The notes: generated by a model not told the origin, from the letters alone. 64,000 nt of DNA from Pseudomonas sp. LRP2-20 (GCF_024349685.1 NZ_AP025944.1:5028001-5092000), one strand, 5' to 3'. Positions 37,593-46,790 are shown, numbered from the stretch's first letter. Program-made: numbers and translations.

Positions 37593-37811
37593 ATGAAAAA
37601 GCTTCTGCTGCCCGCTCTGCTGCTCGGCACCTTCGCCACCCTGGCCGGCTGCTCCACCCCAAGCCTGATCACCCTCAACGACGGCCGCGAAATCCAGGCC
37701 GTCGACACCCCGCACTTCGAGAAGGACACCGGCTTCTACGAATTCCAGCAGCTCGACGGCAAGCGCACCCGCATCAACCGCGATCAGGTCCGCACCATCA
37801 GCGATCTGTAA
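37593..37811 (+). CDS. YgdI/YgdR-family small lipoprotein
   Basis: The 72-residue product starts MKKLLLPALLLGTFATLAGC, with a signal peptide and lipobox LAGC (Cys20). The mature part TLNDGREIQAVDTPHFEKDT, then GFYEFQQLDGKRTRINRDQV, is the DUF903 SH3-like domain. The function is unknown and it is probably attached to the outer membrane. The upstream frame to 37503 runs through a REP and is not coding. It is followed by a strong bidirectional terminator. Confidence 0.88.
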   Translation: MKKLLLPALLLGTFATLAGCSTPSLITLNDGREIQAVDTPHFEKDTGFYEFQQLDGKRTRINRDQVRTISDL

Positions 37812-37829
37812 GCGCAACGTTGCAGCAAA

Positions 37830-37862
37830 GAAAAAGGCGATCCATGCGGATCGCCTTTTTTG
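37830..37862. terminator. Bidirectional terminator between the lipoprotein gene and sspB
   Basis: AAAAAGGCGATCC-atgc-GGATCGCCTTTTTT is symmetric, with A- and T-runs on either side. It serves both converging genes. Confidence 0.88.
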
Positions 37863-38294
37863 TTACTTGACCACCTTCAGGCTGGGCCGCCCGCTTGGGC
37901 GCGGTGGCTGGCCACCCCCTTCCGGCGGACCATCGTCATCCGGCTCAACGTCTTCGTCTTCAATGTCATCGCCATCCATCATCGGCGACTCCAGCTCGAA
38001 GACCATGCCTTGGCCGTTCTCCCGGGCATAGATGCCCAGAATGGCACCAGCCGGCACGAACAGCGAATGGGAGACGCCACTGAAACGCCCCTCGAAGCTG
38101 ACCGCGTCATTGTCCATGTGCAGATTGCGCACAGCACTCGGCGAGATATTCAGGACGATCTGACCATCACTGGCAAAGCCCTGGGGCACCTGGACCGCCG
38201 GGAATTCGGCATTGACCAGCATATGGGGGGTGCAATCGTTGTCGACGATCCACTCGTACAGTGCTCGAACCAGATAGGGGCGACTGGAGTTCAT
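37863..38294 (-). CDS. sspB: ClpXP protease specificity-enhancing factor SspB
   Basis: From the ATG at 38294 (MNSSRPYLVRALYEWIVDND) the product is 143 residues. The conserved core VNAEFPAVQVPQGFASDGQI, then IVLNISPSAVRNL, binds ssrA tags. The acidic linker and the C-terminal GRPSLKVVK form the tail that docks on ClpX. SspB delivers tagged proteins to ClpXP. It follows sspA with a 10-bp gap, as in most Proteobacteria. Confidence 0.94.
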   Translation of the reverse strand: MNSSRPYLVRALYEWIVDNDCTPHMLVNAEFPAVQVPQGFASDGQIVLNISPSAVRNLHMDNDAVSFEGRFSGVSHSLFVPAGAILGIYARENGQGMVFELESPMMDGDDIEDEDVEPDDDGPPEGGGQPPRPSGRPSLKVVK

Positions 38295-38304
38295 CAACGG
38301 CTCC

Positions 38305-39024
<720 letters not shown>

Positions 39025-39045
39025 CTACCAGAAACTACTGCGTGA

Positions 39046-39825
39046 TCAGTGCACGTCCTTCCAGTATTCGCGCTTGAGCAAGTAGGCAAATACGAAGAAG
39101 AAAGCCAGGTACAGCAACACGTAGGTACCGATGCGCTGGCTTTCCAGTTTGACCGGGTTGGCCGAATAGGCCAGGAAGGTCACCAGGTTCTTGACCTTCT
39201 CGTCGAACTGCTCGGTGTTCAGGGTACCGGAATTCGGCGTAATGGTCAGCTGGTCGCAGGCCTCATGGGTCAGCGGGCTACCCGTCAATGGGTCGAATTG
39301 CTTCTTGCCATCGACCACCATCTGCACCTGCTTGCAGCCAACCACCTGATTACCTTGCAGGCCGACCAGCACATTGGGCATGCCGACGTTAGGGAATACC
39401 TTGTTATTGACCCCGTACGGGCGCGACTTGTCTTCATAGAAGCTGCGCAGGTAGGTGTACAACCAATCGGTACCGCGCACCCGGGCGACCAGGGTCAGGT
39501 CGGGCGGCGCGGCGCCAAACCAGGTCTTGGCATCGCTGGGCTGCATGCCGATCTGCATGTGGTCGCCGATCTTGGCACCGGTGAACACCAGCTTCTCGAG
39601 CATCAGCTCATGGGGGATGCCAAGGTCATCGGCCACCCGCTCGTAACGCTGGAACTTGGCGCTGTGGCAACCCATGCAATAGTTGGCGAAGGTGCGCGCA
39701 CCGTCCTGCATGGCCGCCTTGTCGGTAAGGTCGATGTCGACCTTGTCCAGTTCCAGGCCATGTTCGGCAGCGAAGGAAAAGGCAGGCATCACTGCCAGCA
39801 AAAATACTGCAATCAACTTTTTCAT
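39046..39825 (-). CDS. petC: Cytochrome c1 of the bc1 complex
   Basis: The 259-residue protein has a signal peptide (ends SFAAEHG), the heme motif CMGCH with a downstream methionine ligand candidate, and a C-terminal membrane anchor (YVLLYLAFFFVFAYLLK). It receives electrons from the Rieske protein in the periplasm and passes them to soluble cytochrome c. The operon order is petA-petB-petC, with petB overlapping its start. Confidence 0.97.
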   Translation of the reverse strand: MKKLIAVFLLAVMPAFSFAAEHGLELDKVDIDLTDKAAMQDGARTFANYCMGCHSAKFQRYERVADDLGIPHELMLEKLVFTGAKIGDHMQIGMQPSDAKTWFGAAPPDLTLVARVRGTDWLYTYLRSFYEDKSRPYGVNNKVFPNVGMPNVLVGLQGNQVVGCKQVQMVVDGKKQFDPLTGSPLTHEACDQLTITPNSGTLNTEQFDEKVKNLVTFLAYSANPVKLESQRIGTYVLLYLAFFFVFAYLLKREYWKDVH

Positions 39826-41036
39826 CAGCCAGTCACCCTTTCCGGAACCGGTTTGGTCTTCTCAAGCCTTGTGTAGAACGGCATCAACAGGAAGTAGGCG
39901 AAGTACAGCACCGTGCACACCTGTGACAGCAAGGTCCGCCCAGGCGTAGGTGCCAGGACGCCGAGAATGCCTAGGATGACGAAGGCAATGCAGAACACCA
40001 GCAGGAAGACCTTGCTGATCCAGCCCTTGTAGCGCATGGAGCGCACCGGACTGCGATCAAGCCAGGGCAGCACGAACAGCACGGCGATCGCGGCACCCAT
40101 GGCGATTACGCCCATGAGCTTGTCAGGCACCGCACGCAGGATCGCGTAGAACGGCGTGAAGTACCAGACAGGGGCGATATGCTCCGGCGTCTTGAACGCG
40201 TTCGCCTGCTCGAAGTTGGGTTTTTCCAGGAAGTAACCACCCATTTCCGGGAAGAAGAACACCACGGCGCAGAACACGAAGAGGAATACCACCACGCCGA
40301 CGATGTCCTTGACGGTGTAGTACGGGTGGAACGGAATGCCGTCGAGCGGAATGCCGTTTTCGTCCTTTTTCTTCTTGATGTCCACACCATCAGGGTTGTT
40401 CGAACCCACTTCGTGCAGGGCCAGGATGTGCAGCACGACCAGGCCGAGAATCACGATCGGCAGGGCCACCACATGCAGGGCGAAGAAGCGGTTCAGGGTG
40501 ATGCCCGAGATCAGGTAGTCCCCGCGAATCCACTGGGTCAGGTCGCCACCGATCACCGGGATGGCACCGAACAGCGAGATGATCACCTGAGCACCCCAGT
40601 ACGACATCTGCCCCCATGGCAGCAGATAGCCCATGAAGGCTTCGGCCATCAGCGCCAGGTAGATCAGCATGCCGAACAGCCATACCAGCTCACGGGGCTT
40701 CTGGTAGGAACCGTAGAGCAGGCCGCGGAACATGTGCAGATAGACCACGATGAAGAACGCCGAAGCACCGGTGGAATGCAGGTAGCGCAGGATCCAGCCG
40801 TACTCGACGTCACGCATGATGTACTCGACCGAGGCGAAGGCCTCTTCCGCCGAGGGCGTGAAGCTCATGGTCAGCCACACGCCAGTGACGATCTGGTTGA
40901 CCAGCACCAGCAGCGCCAGCGAGCCGAAGAAATACAGGAAGTTGAAGTTCTTGGGCGCGTAATACTTGCTCAGGTGGTCTTCCCACATCTTGGTGGCGGG
41001 GAAGCGAGCGTCAATCCAGTCCATGAACTTGCTCAT
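39825..41036 (-). CDS. petB: Cytochrome b of the bc1 complex
   Basis: The 403-residue polytopic protein from ATG 41036 (41039 is an equal alternative, in ATGATG) has bis-heme histidine patterns in YLHSTGASAFFIVVYLHMF and in FFALHVVALPIVILGLVVLH. The Qo motif appears as PVWYF (PEWY-like). The short spacer KKKKDENGIPLD is typical of pseudomonads. It oxidises ubiquinol and recycles one electron. It overlaps petA and petC. Confidence 0.96.
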   Translation of the reverse strand: MSKFMDWIDARFPATKMWEDHLSKYYAPKNFNFLYFFGSLALLVLVNQIVTGVWLTMSFTPSAEEAFASVEYIMRDVEYGWILRYLHSTGASAFFIVVYLHMFRGLLYGSYQKPRELVWLFGMLIYLALMAEAFMGYLLPWGQMSYWGAQVIISLFGAIPVIGGDLTQWIRGDYLISGITLNRFFALHVVALPIVILGLVVLHILALHEVGSNNPDGVDIKKKKDENGIPLDGIPFHPYYTVKDIVGVVVFLFVFCAVVFFFPEMGGYFLEKPNFEQANAFKTPEHIAPVWYFTPFYAILRAVPDKLMGVIAMGAAIAVLFVLPWLDRSPVRSMRYKGWISKVFLLVFCIAFVILGILGVLAPTPGRTLLSQVCTVLYFAYFLLMPFYTRLEKTKPVPERVTG

Positions 41037-41629
41037 CATGCTTTCTCCTGGTCGACGCCGATGACGACGATGTCGTCCGACTCATAAGAATGCGGCGGCA
41101 CTGGCAGGTTGAGAGGCGCCGGCTGCGACTTGTAGACACGACCGGCCAGGTCGTAGTGGGAGCCGTGGCAAGGGCAGAAATAGCCACCAACCCACTTCGG
41201 CCCGAGGTCTGCAGGCGCGACTTCCGGACGGAAGGTCGGCGAGCATCCCAGGTGCGTGCAAAGACCGACGAGAATGAGGATTTCCGGCTTGATCGAGCGA
41301 ACCTCAGGGTCGACATAGGCCGGCTGCACCGAGCTCTTCGATTGAGGGTCGGAGAGGTCACCTTCGATCTTCTTCAGGTTGCCAAGGATCTCCTGCGTTC
41401 GCCGCACGATGAACACCGGCTGGCCACGCCACTCGGCAACCATCTGCTGCCCCGGCTCGACCTTGGCAATATTGACCTTCACCGGTGCGCCGGCCGCCTT
41501 CGCCTTGGCACTGGGAAACCATGACCCCACGAACGGTACCGCAGCCCCCACTGCCCCCGCTGCCCCGACCACGGATGTCGCGGCTACGAGGAAGCGGCGC
41601 CGGCCTGCGTTGACGCCGTCATTGCTCAT
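41036..41629 (-). CDS. petA: Rieske iron-sulfur protein of the bc1 complex
   Basis: The 197-residue protein has a twin-arginine-type start (RRRFLVAATSVVG) and one membrane helix. The [2Fe-2S] motifs CTHLGC and CPCHGSHYD are present. It moves electrons from quinol to cytochrome c1. The RR motif fits Tat export, usual for the Rieske protein. It is the first confident gene of petABC, with the ribosome site GGAGAGGA. Confidence 0.96.
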   Translation of the reverse strand: MSNDGVNAGRRRFLVAATSVVGAAGAVGAAVPFVGSWFPSAKAKAAGAPVKVNIAKVEPGQQMVAEWRGQPVFIVRRTQEILGNLKKIEGDLSDPQSKSSVQPAYVDPEVRSIKPEILILVGLCTHLGCSPTFRPEVAPADLGPKWVGGYFCPCHGSHYDLAGRVYKSQPAPLNLPVPPHSYESDDIVVIGVDQEKA

Positions 41630-41818
41630 TCAGTCCTCTCCCATCAGCTTTGCTTGGCCAGTTGGACCTGGCCTGTACTTAGGTTGTGTCTGTGGCGCTA
41701 AAAATTGGCCGCCATGGTAAGAAACAAATCCACACAGTGACAAGGTGATTACCCCCACGGGGAGCCATAACCCGCGCTTTGCTTGATCTGCGTCTATGCG
41801 ACAAACGGTCACCGACAT
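41630..41818 (-). CDS. Candidate 62-residue single-membrane-helix protein upstream of petA
   Basis: The frame ends TGA directly against the petA ATG and would encode a protein with one hydrophobic segment (GLWLPVGVITLSLCGFVSYH) and a polar tail. It starts 23 bp after the rpsI terminator, which leaves little room for a promoter. It may simply be an open frame in the petA leader. I do not recognise a family. Its placement is suggestive but coding is unproven. Confidence 0.25.
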   Translation of the reverse strand: MSVTVCRIDADQAKRGLWLPVGVITLSLCGFVSYHGGQFLAPQTQPKYRPGPTGQAKLMGED

Positions 41819-41840
41819 GCTGACAGGTTAGTTCAAGCAC

Positions 41841-41876
41841 AAAAAAAAGCCCGGTTCCAAGGAACCGGGCTTTTTT
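41841..41876. terminator. Bidirectional terminator downstream of rpsI
   Basis: AAAAAAAAGCCCGGTTCC-aa-GGAACCGGGCTTTTTT is a near-perfect stem of 10 bp with A- and T-runs. It ends the rplM-rpsI unit and insulates petABC. Confidence 0.92.
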
Positions 41877-41893
41877 CGACTGCCGAAGCGGTA

Positions 41894-42286
41894 TTAACGC
41901 TTGGAGTACTGAGGACGCTTACGCGCTTTACGCAGACCCACTTTCTTACGCTCGACTTCACGAGCGTCGCGGGTGACGTAGCCAGCACGACGCAGAGCGC
42001 CACGCAGGGTTTCGTCGTATTCCATCAGAGCGCGGGTGATACCGTGACGGATCGCACCGGCCTGACCGCTGACACCACCACCGGAAACGGTGACGTAGAT
42101 GTCGAACTTCTCAACGGTTTCAGTCAGCTCGAGCGGCTGGCGAACAACCATGCGAGCGGTTTCGCGACCGAAGAACACGTCCAGAGAACGGTTGTTGATG
42201 GAAATGTTACCAGTACCCGGACGCAGGAAAACGCGAGCGGTTGCGGTCTTGCGACGGCCAGTGCCGTAATTTTGAGTCGCCGACAT
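41894..42286 (-). CDS. rpsI: 30S ribosomal protein S9
   Basis: The 130-residue protein starts [20 protein letters not shown] and ends [12 protein letters not shown], the exact S9 pattern, with the C-terminal basic tail reaching the P site. It follows rplM with a 14-bp gap. The pair is conserved in bacteria. Confidence 0.98.
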   Translation of the reverse strand: MSATQNYGTGRRKTATARVFLRPGTGNISINNRSLDVFFGRETARMVVRQPLELTETVEKFDIYVTVSGGGVSGQAGAIRHGITRALMEYDETLRGALRRAGYVTRDAREVERKKVGLRKARKRPQYSKR

Positions 42287-42300
42287 AATGAACTTTCCCG

Positions 42301-42729
42301 TTAGATCTTCAGTTCTTGAGGCTGCTGAGCAGTGTGTGGGTGAGCAGCACCCGCGTACACTTTCAGCTTGCGGTACATGTCGCGACCCAGCGGGTTCTTA
42401 GGCAGCATGCCTTTGACCGCGGTTTCGATAACACGCTCAGGGGCCTTGGCGATCAACTTCTCGAAGTTGATTTCCTTGATACCGCCTGGGAAACCGGAGT
42501 GGGAGTAGTACATTTTGTCGGAAGACTTGGCACCAGTCACACGAACCTGTTCAGCGTTGATGACGACGATGTAGTCGCCGGTGTCAACGTGAGGGGTGTA
42601 TTCTGGTTTGTGCTTGCCACGCAGACGGGTAGCGATTTCGGTAGCCAGACGACCCAGGGTCTGGCCAGCGGCGTCAACTACGAACCACTCGCGCTTTACT
42701 GTTTCCGGTTTAGCAGTAAAAGTTTTCAT
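42301..42729 (-). CDS. rplM: 50S ribosomal protein L13
   Basis: The 142-residue protein has the L13 start [40 protein letters not shown] and [19 protein letters not shown]. It is first in the operon with rpsI. In E. coli L13 represses its own mRNA through the leader. A leader of about 40 nt is available here. Confidence 0.98.
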
Positions 42730-42772
42730 TCTCTAAAGCCTCAGAGGCCGCCCAGCGAAAAATAGACGGCGA

Positions 42773-42801
42773 ATCTTACTGGATAGTGCACAGCTTGCCA
42801 A
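42773..42801 (-). promoter_or_regulatory. Probable rplM-rpsI promoter
   Basis: On the minus strand TTGGCA (42796-42801), a 17-bp spacer and TAAGAT (42773-42778) make a good sigma70 match about 45 bp before the rplM start. The -35 overlaps a small hairpin (GCTTGCCCTTGGCAAGC). Confidence 0.55.
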
Positions 42802-42986
42802 GGGCAAGCGCGCAGCCGAACGCTGACGCTTTTGGGGGCTCGGGTCGGGCACGCCAATGTTCGACGGGGTTCTTCCTGCGTGGTGGTGCATCACTTCCGC
42901 CACACGGAGAGGGGCAGAATTATCCAGATTGCACGAAAAATTTCAACCTGCTTTGATGGGCTTCTTTGCCAAGGAGTGTTTTCCCG

Positions 42987-44027
42987 ATGGAATACCGCAA
43001 GCTCGGCCGTACCGACCTCGACGTCAGCGCCCTGTGCCTGGGCACCATGACCTGGGGTGAGCAGAACACCCAGGATGAGGCCTTCGAGCAGATTGCCCTG
43101 GCCAAGGCCAGCGGCATCAACTTCATCGACACCGCCGAGATGTACCCGGTGCCGCCGCGCCCCGAGACCTACGCCGCCACGGAGCGCATCATCGGCAACT
43201 GGTTCCGCGCCAACGGCGACCGCGACGACTGGGTGCTGGCCAGCAAGGTCGCCGGCCCTGGCAACGGCATCAGCCACATCCGCGACGGCCAGCTCAAGCA
43301 CAACCGCCAGCACATCGTTGCCGCGCTGGACGAGAGCCTCAAGCGCCTGCAGACCGACCGCATCGACCTCTACCAGCTGCACTGGCCGGAGCGCAGCACC
43401 AACTTCTTCGGCAAGCTCGGGTACCAGCACCAGGCCAACGACCTGTTCACCCCACTGGAAGAAACTCTCGAAGTGCTCGACGAGCAGGTGCGTGCCGGCA
43501 AGATCCGCCACATCGGCCTGTCCAACGAAACCCCGTGGGGCACCCTGAAGTTCCTGCACCTGGCCGATACCCGTGGCTGGCCGCGGGCGGTGTCGATCCA
43601 GAACCCTTACAACCTGCTGAACCGCAGCTTCGAAGTGGGCCTGGCGGAAGTGGCGATCCGCGAGCAATGCGGCCTGCTGGCCTATTCGCCACTGGCATTC
43701 GGCATGCTCTCGGGCAAGTACGAGCACGGCGCCCGGCCAGAGAAAGGCCGCCTGACCCTGTTCAGCCGCTTCGCCCGCTACTCCAACCCGCAGACCGTGG
43801 CGGCCTGCAGCCGCTATGTGCAATTGGCCCAGGCGCACGGCCTGGACCCGGCGCAGATGGCCCTGGCGTTCGTCACCCGGCAGCCGTTCGTGACCAGCAA
43901 CATCATCGGCGCGACCGACCTTGTGCAACTGCAGAGCAACCTCGACAGCCTGCGGCTTAACCTCAGTGACGAGCTGCTCGCGGCAATCGAGGCCGTCCAT
44001 CAGGAGCAGCCGAACCCGGCGCCTTGA
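42987..44027 (+). CDS. tas: Tas-like aldo/keto reductase
   Basis: The ATG at 42987 has an AGGAG site 12 bp upstream and gives 346 residues. The sequence follows E. coli Tas throughout: LCLGTMTWGEQNTQDEA, DTAEMYPVPPRPET, NWFRANGDRDDWVLASKVAG, NPYNLLNRSFEVGLAEV and LDPAQMALAFVTRQPFV. The catalytic Asp-Tyr-Lys-His set of the superfamily is visible (Asp near DTAEMY, Lys in ASKV, His in QLHWPER). The substrate is uncertain. Tas suppresses tyrosine auxotrophy in E. coli mutants. Confidence 0.92.
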   Translation: MEYRKLGRTDLDVSALCLGTMTWGEQNTQDEAFEQIALAKASGINFIDTAEMYPVPPRPETYAATERIIGNWFRANGDRDDWVLASKVAGPGNGISHIRDGQLKHNRQHIVAALDESLKRLQTDRIDLYQLHWPERSTNFFGKLGYQHQANDLFTPLEETLEVLDEQVRAGKIRHIGLSNETPWGTLKFLHLADTRGWPRAVSIQNPYNLLNRSFEVGLAEVAIREQCGLLAYSPLAFGMLSGKYEHGARPEKGRLTLFSRFARYSNPQTVAACSRYVQLAQAHGLDPAQMALAFVTRQPFVTSNIIGATDLVQLQSNLDSLRLNLSDELLAAIEAVHQEQPNPAP

Positions 44028-44329
44028 GCTGAACCCGGTGTCGACTTCTTCGCGGGTGAACCCGCTTGTGTCCTGAGGTGGGATTAGAACCTGGCGCGAT
44101 CCCTGTGGGAGCGGGCTTGCCCGCGAACACGGGCGAAGCCCGTGCCATTCACCACGATGTCGGCTTCGCGGGCAAGCCCGCTCCCACAGGATCGCGCCAG
44201 ATTCTAGAAATTGAGCAAGACAGTTGCTCCCACAGGGTTCGGTGCAGACCTTGAGGGTGCGGGGTAGACACAATCGCCAAAAAATAAGACGATCCAGCCG
44301 GTGATTGACCACTCTACCCTATAAGAACA
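44028..44329. repeat. REP-rich intergenic region with a 37-bp inverted repeat and an inner hairpin
   Basis: A half REP at about 44049-44065 is followed by arms at 44091-44127 and 44165-44200 that match except for one bulged C. Inside the loop CACGGGC-gaa-GCCCGTG forms a second hairpin (44128-44144). A further TGCTCCCACAGGG fragment lies at 44224-44237. The last 90 bp before 44330 should hold the promoter of the AraC-type gene. I see no gene here. Confidence 0.8.
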
Positions 44330-45334
44330 ATGACAATGATGTTTACCCAACCCTCCGCGTCGTTGCGGCGCGTCAGCATCCTGGCCATTGACAAGGTGTT
44401 CGCTTCGACCTTGATGCAGGCCAAGGATTTCTTCCATCTCGCCAGCCTGCGCTACAGCAAGCAGCTGGGCCTGGGCTTGCAGCCCATGTTCGAGATCCAT
44501 CTGGTGAGCCCCGATGGCCAGCCGGTGGACAGCTTCAGCAATGTGCAGTTGCCGGTCGATGGAGGCCTCGACGATGCCGACGTGATCATCCTCCCGGCCT
44601 TCTGGGAAGATTTCGACAATCTGCAGCAACGTTATCCACAGGTGCTGCCATGGCTGCGCAAACAGCACGCCCGTGGCGCGGTGTTGTGCGCCGAAGCCAG
44701 CGGGGTATTCTGGCTGGCCGAATCCGGCTTGCTCGACGGCAAGGAGGCGACCACCTACTGGCGCTTCTTCAACAGCTTCGCCGAGCGCTTCCCGAAGATC
44801 CGCCTGAACCAGGACAAGCACCTGACCGACGCTGACAACCTGTACTGCGCTGGCGGTACCACTTCAGCCTGCGACCTGTACATCTACCTGATCGAGCGCT
44901 TCTGCGGCGCCAACGTGGCGCGTGCCGTGGCCCGCGACATCCTCTACGAAGTGCAGCGCAACTACACGCCAGGGCGCATGGGCTTCGGCGGCCAGAAGCT
45001 GCACCAGGACCTGATCATCCTGCAGATCCAGCACTGGCTGGAAGAACACTTCGCCGACAAGTTCCGCTTCGAGGACGTGGCCCGCAACCATGGCATGAGC
45101 ATCCGCAACTTCATGCGCCGCTTCCAGGGGGCGACGGGTGACAAACCGCTGCACTACCTGCAGCGGTTACGCATCGAGACGGCCAAGGGGCTGCTGTCGA
45201 GCACGCGCAAGAGCATCAAGACCATCAGTTACGAGGTCGGCTATGACGATGCGAGTTTCTTTGCGCGGTTGTTCCGCCAGCATACCGAGCTGTCGCCGAA
45301 CCAGTATCGCCAGCAGTTCATGCAAGAGGCATGA
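44330..45334 (+). CDS. GATase1-AraC (GlxA/FtrA-like) transcriptional regulator
   Basis: The 334-residue protein has an N-terminal DJ-1/PfpI-like class I glutamine amidotransferase domain (about 12-190; GAVLCAEASGVFWLAESGLLDG at the nucleophile elbow carries Cys before EASG) and a C-terminal AraC DNA-binding domain (about 235-330; ARNHGMSIRNFMRRFQGATG, then YEVGYDDASFFARLFRQH). Such proteins sense small amino compounds. The target genes are unknown. ATG 44330 is used, with ATG 44336 and 44339 close behind. Confidence 0.9.
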   Translation: MTMMFTQPSASLRRVSILAIDKVFASTLMQAKDFFHLASLRYSKQLGLGLQPMFEIHLVSPDGQPVDSFSNVQLPVDGGLDDADVIILPAFWEDFDNLQQRYPQVLPWLRKQHARGAVLCAEASGVFWLAESGLLDGKEATTYWRFFNSFAERFPKIRLNQDKHLTDADNLYCAGGTTSACDLYIYLIERFCGANVARAVARDILYEVQRNYTPGRMGFGGQKLHQDLIILQIQHWLEEHFADKFRFEDVARNHGMSIRNFMRRFQGATGDKPLHYLQRLRIETAKGLLSSTRKSIKTISYEVGYDDASFFARLFRQHTELSPNQYRQQFMQEA

Positions 45335-45344
45335 GGCCAATGGG

Positions 45345-45500
45345 GCTGCTGCGCAGCCCATCGCCGGCAAGCGCGGCTCCCACAAGGTGGACTGCCCCCA
45401 AGAAGTTGGACAAAAAATCCAACCCTTGGGGGCAGTCCAAGGTATTGCGCAATACCTTGTGGGAGCCGAGCTTGCCGGCGATGGGCCGCAAGCGGCCCCA
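45345..45500. repeat. REP pair interrupted by a mini-element
   Basis: Left REP about 45345-45384 (CAGCCCATCGCCGGCAAGCGCGG...) and right REP about 45458-45500 (TGTGGGAGCCGAGCTTGCCG...). Without the insert the spacer would read CACAAGGTATTGCGCAATACCTTGTG, itself a perfect palindrome. Confidence 0.85.
45388..45439 (+). mobile_element. 52-bp palindromic MITE, internal-deletion derivative of the IS3-family element
   Basis: The first 45 bp are identical to the left end of the IS (58785-58829), and the last bases GGGGGCAGTCCA are identical to its right end. A 3-bp direct repeat AGG flanks it (45385-45387 and 45440-45442). The whole is a palindrome with a CAAAAAAT centre, with no coding capacity. 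It lies between convergent genes, so its hairpin may also affect termination. Confidence 0.88.
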
Positions 45501-45505
45501 GGATC

Positions 45506-46600
45506 TCAGGGCTTGTGCGCGCGCGCCAGGAATTCGTGCGACTGCATTTCCAGCAAGCGGCTCAGGGTCCGCTGGAACTCGAAGCTCAGGCGCCCGCCGG
45601 TGTACAGGTCTTTGAGCTCCACCTCGGCCGAGATGATCAGCTTGACGTTGCGGTCGTAGAACTCGTCCACCATGTTGATGAAGCGGCGGGCGATGTCGTC
45701 GGTGGTGACGCCCATCTGCTCCACGTTGCTCAACAGCACGGCATGGAAGATCTTGCCCAGTTCGATGTAGTCGTTCTGGCTGCGGGGGCCGTCGCACAGG
45801 GCGCGGAAGTCGAACCAGGCCACGTCGTCACAGGTAAGCAGGGCATTGATCGGGCGATTCTCGATCATCAGCACGTCGTTCTCGACCGCCTGGGTGCACT
45901 CAGGGGTCAGCGCCTTGAAGCTGGCGCGCAGGCTCTGGTGCGCCGCGTCATCGAGCGGGTAGTGGTACAGCTCGGCCTGCTCCAGGTGACGCAGGCGGTA
46001 GTCGACCCCGCTGTCGACGTTCACCACGTCGGTGTACTGCTTGATCATGGCGATGGCCGGCAGGAAGCGCGCGCGCTGCAGGCCGTCCTTGTACAGGCCG
46101 TCCGGCACGATGTTGGAGGTAGCCACGAGCGATACGCCGTTCTTGAACAACTCTTCCATCAGAGTGCCGAGGATCATCGCGTCGGTAATGTCGGACACGA
46201 AGAATTCGTCGAAGCAGATCACCTTGGCTTCTTCGCTGAAGCGTTTGGCGATGATGGTCAGCGGGTTTTTCTCGCCCTTGAGGGTTTTCATTTCCTCATG
46301 GACGCGCTTCATGAAGCGGTGGAAGTGCGTGCGCATCTTCTGCTTGAACGGCAGTGCCTCATAGAAGGTGTCGACCAGGTAGGTCTTGCCGCGCCCTACT
46401 CCGCCCCAGAAGTACAGGCCTTTGACCGGCGTCTGCTCCTTCTTGCCGAACAGCTTGCCGAACATGCCCGGCTTGTTGTTCTGCGCGTGCACCAGGTCGT
46501 CGTACAGACGCTGCAGGTGACGAACCGCAGTTTCCTGCGCCGCATCATGGAAGAAGTCGGGACGTTTCAGATCTGCTTGATATCGTTCTAGGGGCGTCAT
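45506..46600 (-). CDS. zapE: ZapE/AFG1-type divisome ATPase
   Basis: The 364-residue P-loop protein has Walker A FWGGVGRGKTYLVDTFYEAL, Walker B VICFDEFFVSDITDAMILG, and a sensor region SLVATSNIVPDGLYKDGLQR. The start MTPLERYQADLKRPDFFHDA matches ZapE. ZapE interacts with FtsZ in E. coli under stress. It follows trpS and a terminator, so it is probably separately expressed. Confidence 0.93.
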   Translation of the reverse strand: MTPLERYQADLKRPDFFHDAAQETAVRHLQRLYDDLVHAQNNKPGMFGKLFGKKEQTPVKGLYFWGGVGRGKTYLVDTFYEALPFKQKMRTHFHRFMKRVHEEMKTLKGEKNPLTIIAKRFSEEAKVICFDEFFVSDITDAMILGTLMEELFKNGVSLVATSNIVPDGLYKDGLQRARFLPAIAMIKQYTDVVNVDSGVDYRLRHLEQAELYHYPLDDAAHQSLRASFKALTPECTQAVENDVLMIENRPINALLTCDDVAWFDFRALCDGPRSQNDYIELGKIFHAVLLSNVEQMGVTTDDIARRFINMVDEFYDRNVKLIISAEVELKDLYTGGRLSFEFQRTLSRLLEMQSHEFLARAHKP

Positions 46601-46620
46601 GATTTCGTTAGCGAGGCAAC

Positions 46621-46653
46621 AAAAAACGGGCCGTCACTGTAGCGACAGGCCCG
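46621..46653 (-). terminator. Terminator between trpS and zapE
   Basis: On the minus strand CGGGCCTGTCGC-taca-GTGACGGCCCG is followed by TTTTTTG. It lies directly before the zapE leader and ends trpS transcripts. Confidence 0.7.
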
Positions 46654-46700
46654 CTTAATGGCAATCAGACTTGCGGCGAAATGCCTCAGGCGGTGTGCAT

Positions 46701-46790
46701 TCCTGTGGCAGCGGGTTTACCCGCGAAGCAGGCAGCGCGGTGCCTGGCACCGGCTATGCCGGTGTTCGCGGATAAATCCGCTCCTACAGT
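46701..46790. repeat. REP pair beyond the trpS stop
   Basis: CTGTGGCAGCGGGTTTACCCGCGAAGCAGGC opposes a diverged GTTCGCGGATAAATCCGCTCCTACAG, with a smaller CACCGGC/GCCGGTG hairpin inside. The right edge just overlaps the end of trpS. Confidence 0.72.

Noticed and set aside
45318-45797. Open frames running through the REP/mini-element into zapE
   Set aside because: They owe their length to palindromic repeats and antisense shadows. The shared peptides (DFLSNFLGAV) are simply translations of the mini-element.
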